A stretch of 7,168 nucleotides of DNA from Cyanobacteria bacterium T3Sed10_344R1 (GTDB lineage: Bacteria; Cyanobacteriota; Cyanobacteriia; Phormidesmidales; Phormidesmidaceae), in the NCBI GenBank assembly GCA_003566335.1, contig PXDR01000531.1, positions 1 through 7,168 on the forward strand, given 5' to 3'. Position 1 is the first letter of the stretch. Every line of letters starts with the position of its first letter. A program made the translations under genes and the position numbers. Under the pieces are notes generated by a model, which saw only the letters and a list, made by a program, of their open reading frames with translations, searched no databases and had not been told where the DNA came from. Below are positions 1 through 5,422 of the stretch, one piece after another.

Positions 1-1
1 A

Positions 2-2686
2 ATCATCGGTACAGCCACCGCTGGCGTGCAAAGTTTACTGGGAGCTGGAGGTAGTCTGCTGGGCGCAAATCTGGCTAAAAGCCAGGTTGTTTCGACCGCA
101 GAAGACGTGACGGCAGCGGTGCGACGCGAGTTAACCGCAGGCTTTGATCCAGACACGATTCGGACAACGCTACAAAGTTCCTTAGACAAAGTCCAGTTGC
201 CCAACTTAAATCCAGATCAACTGGGCGGACAGTTTGAAAAGCTCTTGAAGGATGCTGACTTGGGGTCGGTTGCCAAAAGTGATCTGCTCAAGAGCGTCAA
301 CCGCGACACTTTTATAAAACTGGCGAGCAGCCGCACCGATCTCTCCAAGCGCGACATCAACAGCATCGCCAATCAGCTAGAAGCTGCCTGGAAAAAGGTG
401 GTCGGTTCTAATGATCAGCCTGACCCGCAAGCCTTGTTGGCGCAGCTAAAGTCAGCAGATCCGGCAGATCTGAAATCGGGGGAGCTGAGCCAACAGTTAA
501 ATGATCTGCTCAAAACCACTTCATCCCAGCGCCAGCCGAGCGGTAGCCTGACCAGTCAAGCCCTGCAGTTTGGCACGACAGCACTGCTGAACCAGGTGCT
601 GCAAAATGTTGACATCTCTGATGTCGATGTCGAAAAAATTGGAGGCCAGCTGCGCACCTTTGGCAGCAATTTGTTGCAGTCTAATGGTTCTGATAACAGC
701 CACGCCAATGGTCATGCCAACGGTCACGCTAGTGGTGATGCTAATGGCAAGTCTGCGGGTCAGCCCAGGCCGTTTAGTGTGATTCAGGCAGATCTGGAAA
801 ACTACCTGCTGTTTTCCTCTCCTTGGAAACTGAACCGGGACACCGTGGAGCAGGAATTTCGCGACGTGATTTATGATGCTGCTGCGGATCCTGGCATCAT
901 TCGCCAAGAACTGGAACGGATCGATCGCGACTACTTTGTCCAGGTGCTCAACCTGCGAGAAGACTTTACGCCGAAAAAAACTCAGGATTTGGCGGGCCAC
1001 TTAGAAGCCATTCGCGTCGATGTGTTTGACACGGTTCAGGCGACAGAAACCCAGGAAAAATCTGAGGCGCTTCGGGTTCGGGTCGAGACTTATCTGCACA
1101 GTACTGATAAGGCGGATTTTAACCCTGATGCGATCGCCCGCGATTTTCAACCCTTGCTCGCCGATGCTGACGCAGGGGGGGATGACTTAGGCCATCAGCT
1201 TCAGCAGTTTGACCGCAGCACCCTAGAGCACCTGCTGAGTCAACGCCAGGACATGAGCACCGCAGAGACCCATGAACTGGTCAATCAATTAGAAGGCAGC
1301 CGCGATCGCGTGCTGTCTGAGGCCCAAGACCTGCAAGCCCAGGCGCAAAATAAAGCCCAAGAACTGCGCCAGAAGGTGTCTGACTATCTGCGCCACACCC
1401 ACCAGGAAGAACTGAACCCGGAAGGCATTCAGCGGGACTTCAAAACGCTGTTTGACGATCCAGAAGCCGGGGTGAGTGCCCTGCGCGTCCGACTTTCACA
1501 GTTTGACCGCGAAACCCTCGTACAACTCCTGAATCAGCGCCAAGACCTAAACGAAACCCAGATCAACGAAGTGCTTGATCAGGTGGAATCGGTGCGGGAC
1601 AGCATCTTGCAGGCTCCGCAAAAGCTGGCAGGCAAAGCCAAAGCACAGTACGACCAGACCAGCCAAGCTCTAGCGGATTATCTCCGCCACACCAATCTGG
1701 ATGAACTCGACCCCGAAGGGATTCAGCACGACCTGTCTACTTTGCTGAATGATCCGAAAGCGGGTGGTGCGGCCATCCAGGAACGATTGTCCCATGTTGA
1801 TCGGGAAACCCTGGTTAAGCTCTTGAGCCAGCGGGATGACCTGACGGAGGAGCAAGTGAATCGCGCCATTGACCAGGTGCAGACCGCGATTCGCAACCTG
1901 ATCAAAGCGCCTCGGCGTTTAGCCAATCGGGCACAGCAACAGGCGGTGGACTTTGAAGCCAACCTGGAAAGCTATCTGCGCCACACCGACAAGGAAGAGC
2001 TAAATCCTGAAGGGATTAAGCGCGATTTACAGCTGTTGCTACAAGATCCTCGGGCTGGGCTGAGTAGCTTGGGCGATCGCGCCTCCCAGTTCGACCGGTC
2101 TACTTTTGTGGCCCTGCTGTCCCAACGGGATGACATGACTGAAGAAGAAGCCAATCACATTGCCGATCAGGTGGAAGCGAATTTCCGGGCGGTGATAGAG
2201 CAGCTCCAGAAGGTGCAGCGGGCGGTGCAGTCCACCATCGATCAGGGGTTCGACAATGTCCGTAGCTACCTCAATGGGTTAGAGCGCCCCGAACTCAACT
2301 ATGAGGGGATCAAGCGGGACTTTAGCCAGCTGTTTAATGATCCGCAGCTGGGGTTAGATGCCCTGCGCGATCGCCTCACCCAGTTCGACCGAGAAACCCT
2401 GGTGGCGGTGATGAGTTCCCGGGATGACATCTCTGAGGCTGATGCCAACGGCGTTATTGACCAGGTTGAAGCCGCCCGGGACAACGTGCTGCATCAAGTG
2501 GAGCGAGTCCAGCAAGAAACCCAGCGACGGCTCCAATCAATCAAAGATGAAGCCCAAAGACAAGTGCGGACAACGCGCAAGATGGCGGCAGGGGCAGCTT
2601 GGTGGGTCTTTAGCTCGGCCTTGTTCTCGTTAGCGACCTCAGCGCTGGCTGGGTTCCTGGCCGTGACCCGATTGGTTGTGCCATAA
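2..2686 (+). CDS. Repeat-rich coiled-coil/helical protein with C-terminal membrane segment (5' partial)
   Basis: I do not recognise this family by name. The frame is open to the left edge: eight codons (IIGTATAG) precede the GTG at 26, with no ribosome binding site, so the true start is probably outside the window. Counting the codon at 26 as residue 1, six clear tandem units lie at about 251-336, 347-430, 446-528, 545-626, 644-725 and 742-822, with a divergent unit near 52-128. The unit consensus runs YLRHT, LNPEGI.RDF, LL.DP.AG, QFDRETLV.LLSQRDDL, DQVE. A His/Asn/Gly-rich linker (about 219-246) separates the divergent unit from the rest. Residues 815-852 are charged and coiled-coil-like, and about 855-884 form a hydrophobic, Trp/Phe/Leu/Ala-rich membrane segment at the C-terminus. 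The Gly-rich N-terminal stretch is also hydrophobic. Inference: an anchored structural or scaffold protein. No catalytic motif is visible. The gene itself is near certain; its function is unknown. Confidence 0.9.
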   Translation: MIGTATAGVQSLLGAGGSLLGANLAKSQVVSTAEDVTAAVRRELTAGFDPDTIRTTLQSSLDKVQLPNLNPDQLGGQFEKLLKDADLGSVAKSDLLKSVNRDTFIKLASSRTDLSKRDINSIANQLEAAWKKVVGSNDQPDPQALLAQLKSADPADLKSGELSQQLNDLLKTTSSQRQPSGSLTSQALQFGTTALLNQVLQNVDISDVDVEKIGGQLRTFGSNLLQSNGSDNSHANGHANGHASGDANGKSAGQPRPFSVIQADLENYLLFSSPWKLNRDTVEQEFRDVIYDAAADPGIIRQELERIDRDYFVQVLNLREDFTPKKTQDLAGHLEAIRVDVFDTVQATETQEKSEALRVRVETYLHSTDKADFNPDAIARDFQPLLADADAGGDDLGHQLQQFDRSTLEHLLSQRQDMSTAETHELVNQLEGSRDRVLSEAQDLQAQAQNKAQELRQKVSDYLRHTHQEELNPEGIQRDFKTLFDDPEAGVSALRVRLSQFDRETLVQLLNQRQDLNETQINEVLDQVESVRDSILQAPQKLAGKAKAQYDQTSQALADYLRHTNLDELDPEGIQHDLSTLLNDPKAGGAAIQERLSHVDRETLVKLLSQRDDLTEEQVNRAIDQVQTAIRNLIKAPRRLANRAQQQAVDFEANLESYLRHTDKEELNPEGIKRDLQLLLQDPRAGLSSLGDRASQFDRSTFVALLSQRDDMTEEEANHIADQVEANFRAVIEQLQKVQRAVQSTIDQGFDNVRSYLNGLERPELNYEGIKRDFSQLFNDPQLGLDALRDRLTQFDRETLVAVMSSRDDISEADANGVIDQVEAARDNVLHQVERVQQETQRRLQSIKDEAQRQVRTTRKMAAGAAWWVFSSALFSLATSALAGFLAVTRLVVP
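701..748 (+). repeat. Four 12-bp units encoding HANG-type linker
   Basis: Four adjacent 12-bp units (cacgccaatggt, catgccaacggt, cacgctagtggt, gatgctaatggc) encode HANGHANGHASGDANG. The units differ mostly by synonymous or single-base changes. The encoded stretch is a flexible, His-rich linker between the N-terminal part and the regular repeat array of the large protein. Confidence 0.85.
803..2492 (+). repeat. Six tandem in-frame coding repeats of about 294 bp
   Basis: The conserved Tyr codon of the unit start (YL or YLRHT) lies at 803, 1091, 1385, 1679, 1973 and 2267. The spacings are 288, 294, 294, 294 and 294 bp. Copies 3 to 5 are the most alike at protein level, sharing YLRHT, the LNPEGI/LDPEGI core and the DRETLV/DRSTFV core. 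The DNA itself is well diverged, so this is an old duplication kept by selection on the protein, not a recent expansion. Confidence 0.9.
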
Positions 2687-2692
2687 ACCGGG

Positions 2693-2727
2693 CTGAGTGA
2701 CCCACCCCAAAATGATGGGTCACTCAG
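2693..2727 (+). terminator. Perfect 12-bp hairpin after the repeat protein gene
   Basis: CTGAGTGACCCA (2693-2704) is exactly complementary to TGGGTCACTCAG (2716-2727) with an 11-nt loop, starting 6 nt after the stop codon at 2684-2686. There is no T-run behind it, so it may be a weak or factor-assisted terminator or an mRNA-stabilising 3' end. The loop has an additional complement downstream at 2736-2744, described in the findings. Confidence 0.6.
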
Positions 2728-2812
2728 TGCGATGAATTTTGGGGCTCCCGCCCACCTCAAGCCACAGCAATCTCTAAGCACAGGTAAAAAAATGATCAGC
2801 GCCCCCAAAACT

Positions 2813-2903
2813 CCCCTGGCTGAGCGCAGCCGAAGCCAAAACCCATACGAGACGTCCCCTATTCCCCTTGGGATGGTTAAGCCAACGACTTCGCTCAGGG
2901 GAC
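2813..2903. repeat. Intergenic palindromic repeat with TTCG..GCTCAG cores
   Basis: This stretch holds nested inverted repeats. GGCTG/CAGCC (2818-2831) has a 4-nt loop. CCCCT (2813-2817) and GTCCCCT (2854-2860) can both pair with AGGGGAC (2897-2903). GAGCG (2822-2826) pairs with CGCTC (2892-2896). The minus strand over 2820-2834 reads TTCGGCTGCGCTCAG and the plus strand at 2890-2898 reads TTCGCTCAG. From memory, such TTCG/GCTCAG palindromes are common dispersed intergenic repeats in cyanobacteria and other phyla. Its presence argues that the lipoprotein gene starts downstream of it. Confidence 0.6.
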
Positions 2904-2932
2904 AGTTACAAGAAATAAACCCTCATTCTCGT

Positions 2933-3358
2933 ATGCGGCAGAGCTTAATGGCTCTGGTTCTAGTCTGCATTCTGACGTTAGGGACGGCCTGCGGCGGCAT
3001 CGGTAGCCAGACCCCCCAGTCGAACAATTTCTCCTTCGATCGCAGCGCTGAATATGCTCAGCTGACACGGGGCAATTCCGCCACCGGCCAAGCCTTTGGG
3101 GATTGGGTGGTTGAAGCGAGCAAAGGCTTAATTACGGATGCTTTCGTCCGGGACAACAACAAGCTGGGAGCTGTAATTTCCACCAAGGTTCGCCCGGATG
3201 ACGTGAAAGCCCTGGCACAATCCCTGGCCCAAGGCTTCCGTAAAAGCTTCCCCGACCAAGACCTCAGCGTTTTGGTTTATGCACCGGATAAAAAACTGAT
3301 TTTAACGGCCCGTTACGATGCCAGCTCGCGGCAGATCGAGTATCAGGCGGCGAGCTAA
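2933..3358 (+). CDS. Putative lipoprotein, 141 residues, function unknown
   Basis: From the ATG at 2933 the protein opens with a short basic N-region (MRQ), a hydrophobic core (about residues 5-17) and LTLGTAC, giving a candidate lipidated Cys at residue 20 followed by GG and a Ser/Gln/Asn-rich linker. This is a typical lipoprotein export signal, although the -3 position is Gly and the usual Leu sits at -4. The frame is open upstream to an ATG at 2732, but that extension would run through intergenic repeats and bury the signal peptide, so 2933 is preferred; its ribosome binding site is weak. The mature part (about 35-141) is a small mixed domain with QAFGDWVVEAS, LGAVISTKVRPDDVKAL and LILTARYD stretches. 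It looks like a conserved soluble domain, but I cannot name it. It is likely tethered to a membrane facing the periplasm. Confidence 0.8.
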   Translation: MRQSLMALVLVCILTLGTACGGIGSQTPQSNNFSFDRSAEYAQLTRGNSATGQAFGDWVVEASKGLITDAFVRDNNKLGAVISTKVRPDDVKALAQSLAQGFRKSFPDQDLSVLVYAPDKKLILTARYDASSRQIEYQAAS

Positions 3359-3376
3359 CCCCACAGCTCCCTGGGG
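3359..3376 (+). terminator. Weak hairpin after the lipoprotein gene
   Basis: CCCCA (3359-3363) pairs with TGGGG (3372-3376) around an 8-nt loop, directly after the stop codon. The nearest T-run (TTTTTT, 3406-3411) lies about 30 nt downstream, too far for a standard intrinsic terminator. This may only attenuate read-through into the next gene. Confidence 0.3.
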
Positions 3377-3429
3377 CATCAACTTCACGACTGTAGACTT
3401 CAATATTTTTTCACCAGGACGTTAGAGCA

Positions 3430-3945
3430 ATGTCTAGTAGCGACGAGTACAAGCGCCAAATCATGCAGGATCTGGCTGGGGGGAATAAAGAAACCTTGCC
3501 CGATGCATCTAGCACCGAGAGTTACCAAAACTTTGATGATTTTGCCCAGCGATCCTCGCGAAACGAGCGCCATCAATTGTTTAGTCAATCCCTGAGCCCC
3601 GATCGGGTGTCAGCCAGCGAGATGGAGCCGGAGCTGAAAAAGGCGATCGCACAAATCAAGCCCAACCAGCGCAATGATGTGGCCAAAGAGTTTTTTAGCC
3701 ACTTGAAAAAGCGCGGTTTGGATGCACGGGCCTTGGAAAGCCAACTGGCCTTATCGAGCCATAATCCCAAGCGGATGAGTGCCGATGATGTGGGCAAATT
3801 GGCGGGGTTTACCTATCACAATCACCCTGACTTGTTCCATGAGGTGCTGGCAGATCAACCGGCATTGGTGAAATTTCTCAGTCATCCTTTGATTGGAGCG
3901 GCGCTAGGTGCGATCGCAGCCAAGTGGCTAGGAGGCCGCAAGTAG
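3430..3945 (+). CDS. Conserved-looking hypothetical protein with hydrophobic C-terminus, 171 residues
   Basis: The ATG at 3430 has AGGA at 3416-3419 as a plausible ribosome binding site 10 nt upstream. The first 65 or so residues are polar, rich in Ser, Asp and Gln, and probably disordered. Residues 66-105 are charged and helical (ELKKAIAQIKP, VAKEFFSHLKKRGLDARAL). Residues 116-170 look like a conserved small domain: MSADDVGKLAGFTYHNHPDL, then EVLADQPALVKFLSHP, then a Gly/Ala-rich hydrophobic end, LIGAALGAIAAKWLGGRK, possibly a membrane-associating helix or hairpin. There is no signal peptide, so it is probably cytoplasmic or peripheral to a membrane. HIP1 octamers at 3643 and 3910 lie inside the gene. 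The gap to the upstream lipoprotein gene is 71 bp on the same strand, so the two could be transcribed together. I do not recognise the family. Confidence 0.8.
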   Translation: MSSSDEYKRQIMQDLAGGNKETLPDASSTESYQNFDDFAQRSSRNERHQLFSQSLSPDRVSASEMEPELKKAIAQIKPNQRNDVAKEFFSHLKKRGLDARALESQLALSSHNPKRMSADDVGKLAGFTYHNHPDLFHEVLADQPALVKFLSHPLIGAALGAIAAKWLGGRK

Positions 3946-3961
3946 TCTTCTCAAGCGAAAT

Positions 3962-3992
3962 CCAATGCAAGTCCCCCGAGGACTTGCATTGG
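3962..3992 (+). terminator. Perfect 13-bp hairpin closing the hypothetical gene
   Basis: CCAATGCAAGTCC (3962-3974) is exactly complementary to GGACTTGCATTGG (3980-3992) with a 5-nt loop, starting 16 nt after the stop codon. It is the strongest stem in the window. No T-tract follows, so it is either a cyanobacterial-style terminator without a U-run or a 3' end-protecting stem. It separates the first gene group from the crtW region. Confidence 0.65.
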
Positions 3993-4073
3993 CACGGTCG
4001 GCAAATCTCAGCACCACAAACGGCAAAGCCTGAGTTTCTAGGGCAGCTTTAGGTCAAAAGGGAAGAAAAAATA

Positions 4074-4096
4074 ACCACAGACCAGGGGGTTGTGGT
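4074..4096 (+). promoter_or_regulatory. Possible hairpin enclosing the ribosome binding site of the 80-residue gene
   Basis: ACCACA (4074-4079) is complementary to TGTGGT (4091-4096). The 11-nt loop contains the AGGGGG Shine-Dalgarno-like sequence (4084-4089), and the 3' arm contains the GTG start codons at 4092 and 4095. The stem is only 6 bp, so it may be fortuitous. Confidence 0.3.
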
Positions 4097-4334
4097 GGAG
4101 AAGACAGACAATTCCTTAGAAGCAGGTGATTGCGGGTCGATCGGATCACCTTGTTTTTCCTGTGCCCAGCGAGTAAGTTTCTTGGGTGGAGAAGGCATCG
4201 TACAAAGCTATAAATATGAATCTGAAACCTGGACGTATGTTGTCAAAATGGCATTGGGGCCAGAGCCCACATTTGGCAGGGTTGGCGGCGAGACTGCAGT
4301 GTCTCTTGACGAAGCGGATTTATATAAAATCTGA
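4092..4334 (+). CDS. Small hypothetical protein overlapping crtW, up to 80 residues
   Basis: Two adjacent GTG codons, 4092 and 4095, can start this frame. AGGGGG at 4084-4089 gives better spacing for 4095. The N-terminal third has three cysteines in a C-x6-C-x2-C arrangement (residues 14, 21, 24). The remainder (residues about 27-77) reads like a compact beta-rich domain: RVSFLGGEGIVQSYKYE, WTYVVKMALGPEP, FGRVGGETAVSLDEADL. This is a plausible folded protein, and much more so than the competing frame over 4186-4305, which is why I accept it. I believe small cyanobacterial proteins of this style exist but cannot name the family. Its last 29 bp overlap the preferred crtW start, so the two may be translationally coupled. 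The alternative is a non-coding leader of crtW. Confidence 0.6.
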   Translation: MVEKTDNSLEAGDCGSIGSPCFSCAQRVSFLGGEGIVQSYKYESETWTYVVKMALGPEPTFGRVGGETAVSLDEADLYKI

Positions 4335-5052
4335 CCCACATCCCCCCTCGCTGACAGGACTTCTGGTTGCGTCAGTCATCATCATGCTTTGGGTCAGCAG
4401 CTTAGCCGTTCTTTTACTAATGGATGCTGCTCAACTCCCGCTCCCCTGGATTTTGCTGGCGATCTTAGGTCGCACGTATATCCAGACAGGGCTATTTATT
4501 GTGGTGCATGATGCTATTCATGGCTCCGTCCTGCCCCGAAATCAACGATTCAATCATGGGATTGGGAAATTAAGCCTCACGCTATATGCTCTACTATCCT
4601 ACGAGAAACTTTTTCGCAATCATTGGCAGCATCATCGGCACGCGGGACAAGAGAATGATCCTGACTTTCATGATGGCAACCATCGCCATATCGCGTCCTG
4701 GTATTGGAAATTTATGCAGGAATATTTAGATGATAAAGAAAGGACTATTATACTTTTTAAGATAATCGCTATATTTATCACGTTTAAGTTTGGGCTTCAT
4801 ATCTCTGCTGTCAGCCTGTTGCTGTTTTGGTTCCTGCCGATTGTGCTGAGTTCAATGCAGTTATTTCTATTTGGAACCTATTTACCCCACAGATCGGAGG
4901 ATTCCGAGAATTCTCACCATGCGGTCAGCAGCAACTATCCCCTAATTTTGTCCTTCTTAACTTGTTATCACTTTGGTTACCACTGGGAACATCATGAGTA
5001 TCCCCATCTGCCTTGGTATAAGCTACCGTCCATGCGCCAAATTCAGCGATGA
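4306..5052 (+). CDS. crtW: Beta-carotene ketolase, CrtW type
   Basis: This is a membrane diiron oxygenase that adds keto groups at C4/C4' of beta-carotene, giving echinenone and canthaxanthin. From the TTG at 4306 the product is 248 residues, near the usual CrtW length of about 240-260. Histidine boxes are HDAIH (68-72), HWQHH (106-110) and HWEHH (226-230). Family landmarks are TGLFIVVHDAIHG, DPDFH, FGTYLPHR and TCYHFGYHWEHHEYPHLPW. Hydrophobic segments lie near 16-38, 43-67, 83-98 and 147-190. The frame is open up to an ATG at 4186, with other ATGs at 4216, 4237 and 4384. The 4384 start would cut the first membrane helix. The 4186-4305 extension overlaps the small upstream gene and does not look like protein. 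No clear ribosome binding site precedes 4306, so coupling to the upstream gene is inferred. No other carotenoid gene is in view. The enzyme call is confident; the start is not. Confidence 0.9.
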   Translation: MTKRIYIKSDPHPPSLTGLLVASVIIMLWVSSLAVLLLMDAAQLPLPWILLAILGRTYIQTGLFIVVHDAIHGSVLPRNQRFNHGIGKLSLTLYALLSYEKLFRNHWQHHRHAGQENDPDFHDGNHRHIASWYWKFMQEYLDDKERTIILFKIIAIFITFKFGLHISAVSLLLFWFLPIVLSSMQLFLFGTYLPHRSEDSENSHHAVSSNYPLILSFLTCYHFGYHWEHHEYPHLPWYKLPSMRQIQR

Positions 5053-5253
5053 AGTGGGGCTCACTCGATAGAGTCGGGGCGAACCCAGGTGCCAGGTATC
5101 CCGGCTATGCAGGCGGAAATTCCGGGGAGTGCTCCAGAAGCTGACTGGCTTCTTCTAGGGCAGGATGTGGCCAGGACATTGCAGGTGAGATAGCCCCGTC
5201 CAGGGCATCGCTGGGCATGGCGCTGAGGCCAGAGATCTGTTTTAGACCGCTTG

Positions 5254-5285
5254 ATGTCGAGATGATGTCGAGACATTCTCGACAT
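5254..5285. promoter_or_regulatory. Three-half-site operator-like motif upstream of icd
   Basis: The 9-mer ATGTCGAGA occurs at 5254-5262 and again at 5265-5273, exactly 11 bp apart. Its perfect inverse TCTCGACAT follows at 5277-5285 after a 3-bp spacer. The result is a 21-bp palindrome plus an extra half-site in phase by about one helical turn. This is the layout of a binding site for a dimeric regulator with a third half-site. It lies 138 bp before the icd start. The cognate factor is unknown; it is not an NtcA consensus. Confidence 0.45.
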
Positions 5286-5380
5286 TTTGCCTGTCACCTT
5301 TTGAATCTTGACTTGAAATCCCGCCATTTTGTCCACCGGGCTATATCGGCAACCTGGCAAAGTAGATTAGGCTAGGCAAC

Positions 5381-5412
5381 GCTTAACCTTTCACTTGCTC
5401 AACCTTTCACGT
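5381..5412 (+). repeat. 16-bp tandem duplication ahead of the icd start
   Basis: GCTTAACCTTTCACTT (5381-5396) is followed directly by GCTCAACCTTTCACGT (5397-5412), 14 of 16 bases identical. The second copy ends 10 bp before the icd ATG, so the repeat lies in the promoter or leader of icd. Confidence 0.7.
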
Positions 5413-5414
5413 TC

Positions 5415-5420
5415 AGAGGG
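5415..5420 (+). promoter_or_regulatory. icd ribosome binding site
   Basis: AGAGGG precedes the ATG at 5423 with only 2 nt between, closer than usual. It still supports 5423 as the start, because the protein aligns in length with cyanobacterial Icd from this residue. Confidence 0.5.
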
Positions 5421-5422
5421 CC

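Noticed and set aside
701..748. Short direct repeats as a CRISPR array
   Set aside because: The units are 12 bp, contiguous and in frame within a coding region; there are no spacers.
521..1000. 159-residue minus-strand open frame inside the repeat protein gene
   Set aside because: It is antisense to a strongly coding, conserved-repeat region; the other minus-strand frames within this gene and within icd are likewise shadows.
2732..2932. Upstream extension of the lipoprotein reading frame to the ATG at 2732
   Set aside because: It runs through palindromic repeats, and the added residues would sit ahead of a clear lipoprotein signal peptide starting at 2933.
4186..4305. N-terminal 40 residues of the longest crtW frame
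   Set aside because: The residues are unlike known CrtW N-termini, and the overlapping frame reads as a better protein. It is not fully excluded, because no strong ribosome binding site supports the later start.
5061..5360. 99-residue minus-strand open frame between crtW and icd
   Set aside because: The composition is not protein-like, it covers the palindromic operator-like region, it has no ribosome binding site and no recognisable motif.
5362..5375. NtcA-like site GTA-N8-TAG upstream of icd
   Set aside because: The second half is TAG rather than TAC, and no TAN3T box lies about 22 bp downstream as expected for an NtcA-activated promoter. One mismatch in a 6-base motif is easily chance.
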